From Bacteroidia bacterium (GTDB lineage: Bacteria > Bacteroidota > Bacteroidia > J057 > JADKCL01): DNA of 64,000 nucleotides. The notes under the pieces are model-generated. The model saw only the letters and a program-made list of their open reading frames with translations. It made no database searches and was not told the DNA's origin. Both the position numbers and the translations under genes were made by a program. The stretch is from NCBI GenBank assembly GCA_020635905.1, contig JACJYV010000003.1, forward strand, positions 186,001 through 250,000, written 5' to 3'. Each line of letters starts with the position of its first letter. The stretch's first letter is position 1. Below, one piece after another: positions 53,419 through 63,169 of the stretch.

Positions 53419-54345
53419 ATGAGAAAAATCCTGCCTGTATTTTGCCTGCTTTTCTGCTTTTGGATTACTGAACTCGCGGCTCAATTACCTGCTCCCAGTC
53501 TGGTCAGCCCCGGCACCTTCAGCAACGGAATTCCCCTCAACGGACAAATTTTCGACTGGTCTGATGTGAATGGAGCCGTAAAATACGAGTTTCAATATTC
53601 CACAGATTTCAGCTTCACCACCAACGTCACCTCTTCCTTCAACACCATCTCCCAGGACACGGCATTCAATCTGCAGGCTGCCACCCAGTATTTCTGGCAG
53701 GCGCGTGCCTTTGACGCCAATGACTCTGCCGGGGCCTGGTCATTTGCCTGGGTATTCAACACGACGGGCAATCCCATTCCCGCCCCTACCCTGCTGCTGC
53801 CCCTGAATAATGACACGGGACAGGTTTACACCAACCTGCTGCTCGACTGGAAAGACGTACCCTCGGCGGTGGCTTACGAAATCTGGTATGCAAGGGACAA
53901 TAATTTCAATCAGGGTCTGGTGATCGATACCGTCAATACCGTTTCTCAATACACTATCCCCAACCTGTGGGCCAATACCATTTATTTCTGGAAAGTTTCG
54001 GCCACCAGCGGCCCATCCACCTCGGCTTTCAGCAGCACCTGGCGCTTCCAGACCAGGGACACGGTGATCAATATTGCCCGTGATCCCGCTTTGAACCAAC
54101 CCCAGCTTCAACTCTACCCCACTCTCAACCAGGGTGTTTTCACGGTGGAAATGAATCTGAATTCCCCTGAAAATCTCTCCCTGAAGGTTATTTCCATTGA
54201 TGGAAAAGAGGTTTGGAAAAAAGATATTTCCACCCAGACCATCAGGGAAAAAATCAGCCTGAGCGGCCTGAAAGCAGGAGTTTACTTCCTGGTAGTGGAA
54301 GGGGAAAATTTCAGAAGGACAGGAAAGGTAATAATAAGCTTTTAG
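53419..54345 (+). CDS. T9SS-exported protein with two fibronectin type III-like domains
   Basis: 308 aa from the ATG at 53419 (the frame opens at 53401). Signal peptide ends ITELAAQ. Two FnIII-like units follow: LPAPSLVSPGTFSNGIPLNG to AWSFAWVF and IPAPTLLLPLNNDTGQVYTN to SSTWRFQT, each with the W-x-D-V-x-GAVKYEF or AVAYEIWY core. The closing region (LQLYPTLNQGVFTVEMNLNS to GKVIISF) is a T9SS type A sorting domain, although it lacks the more usual PNP sequence. Likely a surface-binding or enzyme-accessory protein. A TATTTTTG -7-like box lies at 53396. Confidence 0.85.
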   Translation: MRKILPVFCLLFCFWITELAAQLPAPSLVSPGTFSNGIPLNGQIFDWSDVNGAVKYEFQYSTDFSFTTNVTSSFNTISQDTAFNLQAATQYFWQARAFDANDSAGAWSFAWVFNTTGNPIPAPTLLLPLNNDTGQVYTNLLLDWKDVPSAVAYEIWYARDNNFNQGLVIDTVNTVSQYTIPNLWANTIYFWKVSATSGPSTSAFSSTWRFQTRDTVINIARDPALNQPQLQLYPTLNQGVFTVEMNLNSPENLSLKVISIDGKEVWKKDISTQTIREKISLSGLKAGVYFLVVEGENFRRTGKVIISF

Positions 54346-54641
54346 CTATGAGCTACGAGCTACGAGCTACGAGCCTTTAGCATCGAGCTGCGAGCATTTC
54401 GCTTAGCTGCAAGACAGCCTCCGTGGCCTCCTTCGTTTCGTGCCCGTAACAATGGACCCCAAAATCTCAGTGAACTCAGTGGTTAATTTTTAGCTTCTAT
54501 CCTCAAGCTTCGAGCTTCGAGCCTAAGTATGAGAGGATTCTACTTCAGCCTCCGTGGCCTCCTTCGTTTCGTGCCCGTTCCAACGGACCCCAAAATCTCT
54601 GTGACCTCGGTGGATTAATTTCAGCTTCGAGCAACGAGCGA
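54346..54641. repeat. Non-coding repeat block with a 75-bp direct repeat
   Basis: Contains GAGCTACGAGCTACGAG-type runs (54350-54412, 54490-54525, 54618-54640) and two copies of a unit of about 75 bp that begin CTCCGTGGCCTCCTTCGTTT (54416 and 54547) and run to TTAATTT. The copies differ at about ten places. No gene is present. Confidence 0.8.
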
Positions 54642-56453
54642 TTACACCTGGCCGACTTTCGCGCCGACGCGTTTGCGGGCATTTTCGTCGAGGATAATTT
54701 TCCGCAGACGGATATTTTGCGGGGTCACTTCCACGTACTCGTCTTCCTTGATGTATTCGAGGGCTTCTTCCAGAGAAAATTTGATGGGCGGAGCCAACCT
54801 GATTTTCTCGTCTGAACCAGCCGCGCGCACGTTGGAGAGTTTTTTGGTACGGGTAATATTGACCACCAGATCCACGGCACGGCTGTTTTCGCCGATCACC
54901 TGGCCGGCATAGATGGCTTCGCCAGGGTGTACGAAGAAATGGCCGCGGTCCTGGAGTTTGGAAAGGGCGTAGGGAATGGAGGTACCCGTTTCGTGGGCAA
55001 TGAGGGAGCCTGATTCACGCTTTTCGATTTCACCTTTCCAGGGTTCGAAGGCCGCAAAACGGTGGGACATGATGGCCTCACCTGCGGTCGCAGTAAGGAG
55101 GTCATTACGCAAGCCAATGATTCCGCGGGAAGGAATGGTGAATTCGAGCAGGGCCCGGTCGGCTTTGAGCTCCATTTTCACCATTTCGCCTTTGCGGCGG
55201 GTCACCATATCAATGGCCTTACCGGCCATTTCTTCGGGCAGGTCGATGGAAAGTTCTTCCACCGGCTCGCATTTTTGCCCGTCAATTTCTTTGATGATTA
55301 CTTTGGGCTGTCCCACCTGCAACTCATAGCCTTCGCGGCGCATGGTTTCAATCAGTACGGACAGGTGCAGAATTCCACGGCCAAATACGGTCCAGGAATC
55401 CGCAGAATTGGTGTCCTCGACCCGCAGAGCCAGGTTTTTTTCCAGTTCGCGGTTGAGGCGGTCGAGCACGTGACGGGAAGTCACAAATTTTCCTTCCTTG
55501 CCAAAGAAGGGCGAGTTATTGATGGTAAACACCATGCTCATGGTGGGCTCGTCGATGGAAATGGGCGGCAGACCTTCGGGATTTTCGCGGTCGGCCACAG
55601 TGTCGCCGATCTCGAAATCTTCCAGCCCTACCAGGGCGCAAATGTCACCCGCGCTTACTTTTTCGACCCGCATGCGGCCCAAACCTTCAAAAACATACAG
55701 TTCCTTGATCCGTGATTTGACGATGCTGCCGTCACGCTTGACCAGGGAAACAGGGAGGTTTTCGCTCAGCTCGCCGCGGAACAGACGTCCGATCGCAATA
55801 CGACCCACATAAGCCGAAAAATCGAGGGAGGTAATCTGCAATTGCAGAGATCCATGTCCAACTTTGGGCTCGGGAATATGAGTAAGAATCCCTTCCAGCA
55901 GGGAAGTGATATCCGTTTTGGGCTGTTTCCAGTCTTCAGACATCCAGCCATGCTTGGAGGAGCCAAAGTAAACGGGGAAATCGAGCTGCTCTTCCGTTGC
56001 GCCCAGGCTGAACATCAGGTCAAACACATTGTCGTGCACTTCGTCGGGGCGACAATTGGGTTTATCTACCTTGTTGATCACCACAATGGGCTTCAAACCC
56101 AGTTCCAGGGCCTTGGAAAGCACAAAACGGGTCTGAGGCATGGGACCTTCAAAGGCATCCACCAGCAACAGCACCCCGTCGGCCATATTGAGCACGCGCT
56201 CCACTTCACCGCCAAAGTCGGCGTGACCAGGGGTGTCAATGATATTGATCTTGGTCCCTTTGTAGGTCACGGAAACGTTTTTGGAAAGGATGGTAATGCC
56301 CCGTTCGCGTTCGAGGTCATTGGAATCCATGATGAGTTCACCTGGCTTTTCGTGATCGGCGAAGAGGTTGCACTGGTGAAGGATGCGGTCAACCAGGGTC
56401 GTTTTACCGTGGTCAACGTGCGCGATGATGGCTATATTTCTGATATTCGGCAT
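54642..56453 (-). CDS. typA: Ribosome-associated translational GTPase TypA/BipA
   Basis: 603 aa, the full family length. G1 is AHVDHGKTT (10-18), G2 lies in RERGITILSKNVSVTYKGT, G3 is DTPGHADFG and G4 is NKVDKPN. It has the family C-terminal domain with RRKGEMVKMELKADRALLEF and IPSRGIIGLRNDLLTATAGE. TypA binds the ribosome and aids 50S assembly and growth under stress, especially cold. The ATG at 56453 gives the conserved MPNIRNIAIIAHVDHGK. It is a single gene with a short-leader promoter box. Confidence 0.97.
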   Translation of the reverse strand: MPNIRNIAIIAHVDHGKTTLVDRILHQCNLFADHEKPGELIMDSNDLERERGITILSKNVSVTYKGTKINIIDTPGHADFGGEVERVLNMADGVLLLVDAFEGPMPQTRFVLSKALELGLKPIVVINKVDKPNCRPDEVHDNVFDLMFSLGATEEQLDFPVYFGSSKHGWMSEDWKQPKTDITSLLEGILTHIPEPKVGHGSLQLQITSLDFSAYVGRIAIGRLFRGELSENLPVSLVKRDGSIVKSRIKELYVFEGLGRMRVEKVSAGDICALVGLEDFEIGDTVADRENPEGLPPISIDEPTMSMVFTINNSPFFGKEGKFVTSRHVLDRLNRELEKNLALRVEDTNSADSWTVFGRGILHLSVLIETMRREGYELQVGQPKVIIKEIDGQKCEPVEELSIDLPEEMAGKAIDMVTRRKGEMVKMELKADRALLEFTIPSRGIIGLRNDLLTATAGEAIMSHRFAAFEPWKGEIEKRESGSLIAHETGTSIPYALSKLQDRGHFFVHPGEAIYAGQVIGENSRAVDLVVNITRTKKLSNVRAAGSDEKIRLAPPIKFSLEEALEYIKEDEYVEVTPQNIRLRKIILDENARKRVGAKVGQV

Positions 56454-56460
56454 TGCGGCG

Positions 56461-56468
56461 CAAAGATA
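56461..56468 (-). promoter_or_regulatory. Bacteroidota -7 box (TATCTTTG) of typA
   Basis: On the minus strand TATCTTTG fits TAnnTTTG and is followed by GCGCCGCA and the ATG at 56453. The leader would be very short or absent. It uses the same layout as recQ. Confidence 0.45.
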
Positions 56469-57002
56469 GAAAAGATTTTGGGATGGTAACCATTTGATTT
56501 AAAGCGGAGAGAAATATTCCGGACAATTAACAAAGAGTCGAAATGCATGGATGTGACGCTCGCAACTTCCCTCCAAGCACAGGTAAGAATTTTTTGATTA
56601 ATGCCAGAAATACAATCTCTCTCAAAAAAATTTCGCGGATTTAATCATGTAATATTTTTCAGGGAAGAGAACCTTTGAATATACCAAAAAGAGGCAATCA
56701 AGCACATATGCACCCTGCATGTATGTTATATTTTGTATTTTTTTATTTTTTTAGACTAAAAAATCTCGTAAATTCATAAAACCAAATTCCTTGTAAGATT
56801 TTCTTCTTATTTGCAGAATTTTTTACAAGATTTGACCAGGAAAGCTAAACGTATCTTTAACCATTTACATCTTTTTAAACCTGGAATATCGCTTTTTCCA
56901 AAGCTGAAGGGGTTTTCTTCGCAAAAAAATTACTCCTCTGTGTCGAAAAAAAGGCTGATTGGTTCTTTTGAATAAATTTTGGGGGGCTTTATCAACTGCT
57001 CT
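56469..57002. other. Non-coding, AT-rich upstream region
   Basis: Over 500 bp without a gene, AT-rich with A- and T-runs (56735-56760), between the divergent typA and P-loop genes. It probably holds the promoter and leader of the P-loop/ABC pair, but I could not place a convincing -33/-7 pair. Confidence 0.4.
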
Positions 57003-58049
57003 ATGATAACTGAAAGAATTAAGAAAGCAATCATTTGCCGGGATGTAAATGATTTTCTATTGAACGAAGATTTGGTTAACTACCGCGTGCCCAGATTTGG
57101 GGATGTCGGCGTATTCAGGGTCCTGGAAATTGGCAAGCATAATGCCATTCAGGGCGAGACAGGCAATAACTCATATATTTTTCCGGGCGATACCATCATG
57201 GCTGCCTTCGGCACCCGTTATGCCACCAACCAGTTTGAGGGCTACTGTCCGGACAAGATTGAGGATGAATACCAGATTCTGGGTAAGGGGGGAGCCATCG
57301 GAGTGCTGAAATCCATGCATTATAAGCTGCTGAATGCCGGCAGCACCAATCTGAAATTGCTCAGCTACGCCACAGATATCGGCGGCAACGTCATCAATAC
57401 CGTTTTCCGGGACAAGGAAAGAATCCCCTTTAACCCCAACCGGCCCCGCCCCTACAAGGTGGTCCTTTCAATCGGATCCAGTATGGACAGTGGCAAAACC
57501 ACTTCGGCTGCCTACATGGCCCGCGGGCTCAGCCTTTCCGGGCAGAAAGTAGCCTATGTGAAGCTGACCGGTACGGTTTACTCGCGCGACAGAAGTTTTG
57601 TGCGGGATTGTGGGGCTGAAATTTCCATTGACTTTTCTGCTTTGGGATATCCGGCCACCTACATGGTGCCCATTCCCGAAATCCTGGACATTTACGATAC
57701 CTTACTCAACCGGGTGGCAGTCTGCAACCCCGATTATGTGATCGTCGAGATTGCCGACGGCCTCCTGCAACAAGAGACCCTGGCCCTGCTCAAACATCAT
57801 GCTTTTATGTCCACGGTTCATTCCATTTTGTTTTCCGCAGGAGACAGTATGGGCGCTATCAGCGGACTTCAGTTCCTCAACGACCTGGGGCATTACCCTT
57901 TTGCCCTGACGGGATTATTCACTGCGGCCCCTTTGCTTGCAAAAGAGGTTTCAGAAAATGTAACTTCACCCATCCTTTTCCTCAACGACCTTTCTTCCGA
58001 AGGAATTGTGAACTGGATTGAGGGAAGCCGACAAAAAATAATTGCCTGA
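57003..58049 (+). CDS. P-loop NTPase of the MobB/dethiobiotin-synthase/DUF1611-like class, coupled to the ABC gene
   Basis: 348 aa from the ATG at 57003 (the frame opens at 56979). An N-terminal domain of about 140 residues (RVPRFGDVGVFRVLEIGKHN, YQILGKGGAIGVLKSMHYKL) has no recognised family. The C-terminal domain opens with the P-loop GSSMDSGKTTSAAYMARGL (158-176) and continues DPDYVIVE-like (CNPDYVIVEIADGLLQQE, a Walker B type block). The stop and the ATG of the next gene share bases (TGATG), so the two products are co-made. The exact enzyme or regulatory role is unknown. Co-production with an exporter suggests it serves the transport system. Confidence 0.8.
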   Translation: MITERIKKAIICRDVNDFLLNEDLVNYRVPRFGDVGVFRVLEIGKHNAIQGETGNNSYIFPGDTIMAAFGTRYATNQFEGYCPDKIEDEYQILGKGGAIGVLKSMHYKLLNAGSTNLKLLSYATDIGGNVINTVFRDKERIPFNPNRPRPYKVVLSIGSSMDSGKTTSAAYMARGLSLSGQKVAYVKLTGTVYSRDRSFVRDCGAEISIDFSALGYPATYMVPIPEILDIYDTLLNRVAVCNPDYVIVEIADGLLQQETLALLKHHAFMSTVHSILFSAGDSMGAISGLQFLNDLGHYPFALTGLFTAAPLLAKEVSENVTSPILFLNDLSSEGIVNWIEGSRQKIIA

Positions 58050-60520
58050 TGAGGTCAAAATGGCCGTATCTTAAAACTTTTCTAAATAATCACAGACTGC
58101 TGGTGGCAGGGGCTTTTACGGCCGGCCTGGCCTCCAGCATGCTTACCGTTTTGATTCCCATTACAATTGGCAAGTTTTTCAATTTGCTATTTGGGTTTGA
58201 ATCGCACAAATCGGGCGTGTTGAGCTTTATGCCCCGTTTTTTCCAGGAATCCATGACCTGGATATCGGTCATTTTCCTGGCTTTGGTACTTGCCAAAATC
58301 CTGGCCTCTTACCTCGAAAAATACTGGAGCGGCGTTTTGGGTGAATATCTTGCCTGGAAGGTCCGAAATGAGCTTTTTGCACACCAGTTGAAAATGCAGA
58401 TGAAGGAATACGATGAGAAGGGGATTGGAAAATACATGCTTCGTTATTCAGGCGACCTGAAAGGGCTGCAAAACTACCTTACCCGGGGCCTGATTCAGTT
58501 TTCGGGAGATGCCTTACTCCTGGTTTTCTCCTTTTTTATTTTGCTCTTTTTCGATTATAAGCTGTTTTCCATCATCATCTTATTTCTGACCGGCACCTTG
58601 TTTGTCATCACCCGCTTGAACGAAAGATTATACAGCCTCAGTGAAAAACAGCGGGGCTCCAAATCCAGTCTGATTTCATTTGTCAATACCCGATTCCGTA
58701 GCATGCTGACCATCAAGGCTTTCAATCAGCAGCAATCCCAACTCGACCTGTATGAAGCGAAAACCAGGGCTGTACTGAAATCCGGGTTGCGTTATCAAAC
58801 CCTTTTTGCCTTTGTTCAGTCGGCAGCGCCCAGTATTCTTTACCTGATGCTGGCCGTGATCATGGTGTATATTTACCTTATGAACCGCCATGGAGGCGCG
58901 GAATTTGACGGAGGAACCCTGCTTTCCGCCCTGCTTATCCTGATCACGATCATGCCGGTCATGCGCAGGATTTTGAAGGTGACGGTGGTCTGGAAACTGG
59001 GCAATTTGTCTTTTCGCAAGCTGATCACCGTGTTTGAAAAACCAATGGAGGATGACGGAGGGAAACCGGATTTCAATTATATCGAGGGAAAAATTGCAAT
59101 CGAAAACCTTGATTTTGAATTCAATGCAGACAACCCTGTATTTTCAGGTCTTACCTGCCATTTTCCGCCCCGCGAAGTCACCTGGATTCAGGGAGATATT
59201 GGCACAGGGAAAACGGCCCTTCTGAAACTCATCATGGGTATTTACAAACCCGAAAAGGGGCAAATCTCCATTGACGGACAAAATATCTCTGGATTGAATC
59301 TGGAATCTTTGCGAAACCACATTACCGTGGTTAGCTCGGATCTTCCCCTGATTGGGAACACAGTAAAAGAGGCCATCATGCATCCCAACCTTTCTGAAAA
59401 CCAAAAAGGGCTAAAACGTGCCCTGGATAGTATTCAGGGGCATATTCCCGAGCACATGCGGCTGCTTTTCACCGACCGGATTGGCGATCTGGGCAGTATG
59501 ATGTCGCGCGGACAGCGCAAAATGCTGGCCTATGTGAGGGCTTTCACCACGCAAAGAAGTATTATCATTGTGGATGAACCTTTTTCTGATCTGGATATGA
59601 GGTCGGCCGAGGTGATTGCCCGCAGCCTGAGGAAACTCAAGCACAAATCCACGATCATTATCTTTAGCCGAAATCCACCCAGCAAGCACGACGATCTGGC
59701 CCATATCCTCTTTGTGGACAATTTTTTCCAACTGAAAACCCGCGGCAATAAAGTGCTGGAAGAAACGGTGCTGGTCAGCAAAAATGTAGAGATCGGCCAA
59801 AGCCTGCAACTGATCAACGCCAGTGTAAAAAACAGCAAGGGAAGTCAGATTTTCCGGGGACTCAACCTGGAAATTCCAGGCGGGAAGCTCTCGATAATTG
59901 TGGTCAAAAATCACAAAAAACGAACTTTCCTGCGCCGGGTGCTGACCAACAAGAGCCATCTGGACGAGGGCACATTCCTGCTCGGTTCAAAATCCATGAC
60001 TGAGGCGGATGACCAGTTTTCGCGGGAAATGATTTCTCTTGCCAGCCCCGGTTTTACCCACAGCGGCGATACGGCTCTGGATGCCGTTTACGGAGGGTCG
60101 GATAAGGTAATGCGGGAAGAAGCCCGCCGGGTATTGGCTATGATGCAGGTTCATTTGCCTGAAAATGAACAACTTTTACCCGACGAAGATCTGGTGGTGG
60201 AAGATCTCGACGATCAGCACCGCCTGCTGTTGTCCTCGGCGCGCGGAATCATTTCCAAAAAGCCTGTTCTGATAATGATCAGTCCCTTTGAAATGATAGA
60301 CCGCACGGCTTCCATGGTATTGGCCCGCCTGATTCGCATGATGAAGGGCAACCGCACGGTTTTGATCCTTTCAAGCAAAAATCCCATTGAGGATACTGAC
60401 CTGAAAACCATCCTGGATCCGGATTATTTTGCAGATTTTGAGGATCTTCCCCAGGAGCGGATTGTGCTGGATGAGGGAATAGATTCAGAGTTGCTGAAGG
60501 ATGAACAGGGGCTCAACTGA
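58049..60520 (+). CDS. ABC exporter with second, degenerate nucleotide-binding domain
   Basis: 823 aa. Membrane domain about 15-315 with six helices, then NBD1: Walker A GDIGTGKT (382-389), signature MSRGQ (485-489), Walker B SIIIVDE (504-510), D-loop SDLD. The Q-loop Gln is replaced (VVSSDLPL) and the H-loop His is replaced by Ser540 (IIIFSRNP), so NBD1 is itself atypical. A second NBD-like region (about 583-790) follows: it lines up with ABC folds but the Walker A place reads IVVKNHKKRTFL, the signature is LDDQ, and the Walker B is LIMISPFE, so it should not bind or hydrolyse ATP normally. Half transporter plus pseudo-NBD in one chain is unusual. It overlaps the P-loop gene by one base; the next gene is convergent. 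Confidence 0.88.
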   Translation: MRSKWPYLKTFLNNHRLLVAGAFTAGLASSMLTVLIPITIGKFFNLLFGFESHKSGVLSFMPRFFQESMTWISVIFLALVLAKILASYLEKYWSGVLGEYLAWKVRNELFAHQLKMQMKEYDEKGIGKYMLRYSGDLKGLQNYLTRGLIQFSGDALLLVFSFFILLFFDYKLFSIIILFLTGTLFVITRLNERLYSLSEKQRGSKSSLISFVNTRFRSMLTIKAFNQQQSQLDLYEAKTRAVLKSGLRYQTLFAFVQSAAPSILYLMLAVIMVYIYLMNRHGGAEFDGGTLLSALLILITIMPVMRRILKVTVVWKLGNLSFRKLITVFEKPMEDDGGKPDFNYIEGKIAIENLDFEFNADNPVFSGLTCHFPPREVTWIQGDIGTGKTALLKLIMGIYKPEKGQISIDGQNISGLNLESLRNHITVVSSDLPLIGNTVKEAIMHPNLSENQKGLKRALDSIQGHIPEHMRLLFTDRIGDLGSMMSRGQRKMLAYVRAFTTQRSIIIVDEPFSDLDMRSAEVIARSLRKLKHKSTIIIFSRNPPSKHDDLAHILFVDNFFQLKTRGNKVLEETVLVSKNVEIGQSLQLINASVKNSKGSQIFRGLNLEIPGGKLSIIVVKNHKKRTFLRRVLTNKSHLDEGTFLLGSKSMTEADDQFSREMISLASPGFTHSGDTALDAVYGGSDKVMREEARRVLAMMQVHLPENEQLLPDEDLVVEDLDDQHRLLLSSARGIISKKPVLIMISPFEMIDRTASMVLARLIRMMKGNRTVLILSSKNPIEDTDLKTILDPDYFADFEDLPQERIVLDEGIDSELLKDEQGLN

Positions 60521-60529
60521 GTCAAAATC

Positions 60530-61618
60530 TCAATTTCCGGAAACCCGGGTATTCAGCTTCAGGTATGCGCCATGGCGGTTGCTGCGCAGGGAGATCACGG
60601 ATTGAGGCGGCAGATCAGGCGGAAAATTGCGCAACAATTCCGGTAGGATCATCGGAATTTCATCTTTCTCCACCAATCTGGTCTGGTATTTGGTTTTGCG
60701 GTTATTGCACAACAGAGGATAAAGATTGAGGCCAGCAATTTTCCCCGACCGGGAATTGATCCGCATCTGCAAGGCCAGCGAATACGGAATTCCGTTCATC
60801 TGGCGATAACGCCCGGGGGCTCCGTAAATGAAATTTCCCAGGCTGTAAATAATCCATTTTCCACGGTACAACTCGATCTCCTGCAGTTGGTGCGCGCCGT
60901 GGCCGACCACAATATCGGCGCCAGCATCGATCATGTGGTGCCCGAGATCCCTTTGCACCTGATTGCACAAGTGGTAATTTTTCCCCCAGTGCGGATACAC
61001 CACAATGCAGGCATGGGGTTCGCGCAGTCGGATTTCAGAAATCTGTGCCCGGATGCGCTCACTTTCAATGGCATAGACCCCAGGACGGTCTGGGAGGGCA
61101 TAGTATTGGTAATTTTTTTCCATTTGCCGGACAAACCAATAGCACCCCAGTACATACAGAGATAATTTTCCGTGTTTCCAATGGAGAGGACTCGCCGCGT
61201 CGGCCAGGTTTTTCCCAATTCCAAACCCTTCAATCCGGCGATTTTCCAACACTTTGAGGGTATGATCCAGGCAGGTTTCCCCGAAATCAAAGGCATGATT
61301 ATTGGCCAGGGAGACTGCATCAATCCCCAGCGAGGAAAGGTGTTGAGGGGTCAGTTGGTCGTGTCCGGGATTGAGATAGGGCTTTTTGTCGGCAAATGGA
61401 CTTACCGCATCCTCAGAAACCAGGGCAGTTTCCAGATTCAGAATTTTATAATCGTGGCGGGCAATGAAACCTTTGATTTTTTCGAGGAAATAAGGATAGC
61501 CTTTTTTCTTCAACAGATTGGTTTTCCCCTCTCTTTCATTGCGCAAATGCCAGAATTCTCCAAATCCCGTATCCCCGCCAAACAGGATTTTCAGACTTTC
61601 CCTTTTCCTTTTTTCCAT
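60530..61618 (-). CDS. CapA-family protein (cytoplasmic-type)
   Basis: 362 aa from the ATG at 61618 (MEKRKRESLKILFGGDTG); an ATG at 61687 would add 23 residues but overlaps the start of the divergent gene. PGA_cap motifs: FGGDTGFGEF, LNLETAL, SLANNHAFDFG and VGHGAHQLQEIE. No membrane anchor or signal peptide, unlike the CapA-like protein at 2489. It is divergent from the T9SS hydrolase gene and convergent, by 9 bp, with the ABC exporter. A link of CapA-type enzymes to envelope polymers is known, but this one's substrate is not. Confidence 0.88.
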   Translation of the reverse strand: MEKRKRESLKILFGGDTGFGEFWHLRNEREGKTNLLKKKGYPYFLEKIKGFIARHDYKILNLETALVSEDAVSPFADKKPYLNPGHDQLTPQHLSSLGIDAVSLANNHAFDFGETCLDHTLKVLENRRIEGFGIGKNLADAASPLHWKHGKLSLYVLGCYWFVRQMEKNYQYYALPDRPGVYAIESERIRAQISEIRLREPHACIVVYPHWGKNYHLCNQVQRDLGHHMIDAGADIVVGHGAHQLQEIELYRGKWIIYSLGNFIYGAPGRYRQMNGIPYSLALQMRINSRSGKIAGLNLYPLLCNNRKTKYQTRLVEKDEIPMILPELLRNFPPDLPPQSVISLRSNRHGAYLKLNTRVSGN

Positions 61619-61685
61619 CGGGATAAAATTATCAAAACGGGAGCTATTTCCTGCAAATTTTCCTATTTTTAATCGAAGGGAATAC

Positions 61686-63071
61686 ATGGAAAGATTTAAA
61701 ATAATGCAACAAATCGGGTTTTCAAGGGCTTTTCAGGACCCCAAAACAGGGTTTATGATCCTGCTTTTCCTGTTGGTCTTTTGGGCAAATGGCAGCAGGG
61801 CAATGGGGCAGAGCAGTCCGGCGGTATGTCAGGAAAGAATCACTTTTTGGATGGCAGGAAACCCCATTCAGATTCCGGCCTGCTACAATCTCGATCCAGA
61901 CAAGGTGCATCCGGAGGTAAACCGGGTGGTGATTTTGATTCACGGAACGACCCGCACAGCCACCGACCAGTATGTTTATATTTCAGATGCAGCCCAAATG
62001 GTCCCTGGCGCAGCCGACAGTTGCCTGTTGCTGGTTCCTCAATTTCTGACGGAAGATGATATTTCCGGAGCTGGCGTTGGGGCGGATTTTCCTTTTTGGG
62101 ATAATGGGAGTAGAGGATGGAAAACAGGATACCCTTCAGATTCGACTGCGGCACATCCCCGGTCGTTGCGGGTGAGCTCGTATGCCCTGATCGATACTTT
62201 GATACAGCGGGTGCTGGCCAATTGTCCCAACCTGCGGACCGTGGTGGTGGCCGGACACTCGGGCGGAGGGCAGTTTGTGAACCGTTATTCCTGTGCCAAC
62301 CCTATGGAAGGCCTTCAGACCCCCGGGGTGGCGTTTCGCTATGTGGTGGCCAATCCTTCCACCTATCTCTATTTCACCCCCGAGCGCCCGGTTGGGCGCA
62401 AAGGGCTCGATTTTGCCATTCCCAAACCCAAAATCCAGGAAAAGTGCCCGCATTGGGACAGGTATAAGTTTGGCATTTCGGATTTCCGCGGATGCTCTTA
62501 TGTGGAAAGCCAGGGCGGACCCGCCCTGGAAAGTCGTTTTCCGCTACGGGAAATGGTCTTTTTACTGGGAGAAAAAGACAAAAACCCCAATGACGAGGAC
62601 CTCGACCAGACCTGCCAGGCAGATCTGCAGGGAAAAAACCGCCTGGAAAGGGGGCTGAGCTATTTCAACTACCTGATTTTTCATTTCGGACCTTCCATCC
62701 TCAGCAACCATTACCTTTACAGGGTCCCCGGAACCGATCACAGCGCCCGGCAGATGATTCAGTCCGACGAGGGATTGGAGGCCATTTTTGGAAAGAAACT
62801 CTCCCCCACCCCATCCCCGCCGCCCCTATCCACCCAAATCAGGATTTATCCTAATCCGGGAGATGGAAGTGACCTGACCCTTTCCATGGATCCCCCATTT
62901 TCGGGCACCGTCAAAATCATGGATACCTGGGGCCGGATTTTGCTACAATTAAACCTCAACGGCATCCCAGAAACTCACTTTACCGATCTTGGCCTGAAAC
63001 CTGGAATCTACCTTCTGGTGATGGAAAATAACGAAACCCAATTCGTAAAAAAACTGATTATTCACCGCTGA
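61686..63071 (+). CDS. T9SS-exported alpha/beta hydrolase
   Basis: 461 aa from the ATG at 61686; the frame opens upstream at 61518 inside the capA-like gene. Signal sequence (ending SRAMGQ). The hydrolase domain has the HGTTR oxyanion block and the nucleophile elbow VVAGHSGGGQFVNRY. The late YRVPGTDHSARQ supplies the probable catalytic His. The last 75 residues (RIYPNPGDGSDLTLSM to KKLIIHR) are a T9SS type A sorting domain. The family is close in plan to the 26351 protein but differs in sequence. Substrate unknown. Confidence 0.86.
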   Translation: MERFKIMQQIGFSRAFQDPKTGFMILLFLLVFWANGSRAMGQSSPAVCQERITFWMAGNPIQIPACYNLDPDKVHPEVNRVVILIHGTTRTATDQYVYISDAAQMVPGAADSCLLLVPQFLTEDDISGAGVGADFPFWDNGSRGWKTGYPSDSTAAHPRSLRVSSYALIDTLIQRVLANCPNLRTVVVAGHSGGGQFVNRYSCANPMEGLQTPGVAFRYVVANPSTYLYFTPERPVGRKGLDFAIPKPKIQEKCPHWDRYKFGISDFRGCSYVESQGGPALESRFPLREMVFLLGEKDKNPNDEDLDQTCQADLQGKNRLERGLSYFNYLIFHFGPSILSNHYLYRVPGTDHSARQMIQSDEGLEAIFGKKLSPTPSPPPLSTQIRIYPNPGDGSDLTLSMDPPFSGTVKIMDTWGRILLQLNLNGIPETHFTDLGLKPGIYLLVMENNETQFVKKLIIHR

Positions 63072-63169
63072 AATATCCTAAATTCCTCCAGATTCGACCC
63101 GGAAATTAGTATATTGCTGAAGCTCATAAACAACCAATTTTATTAACTAATTTTTTCTTCGCAACACCT

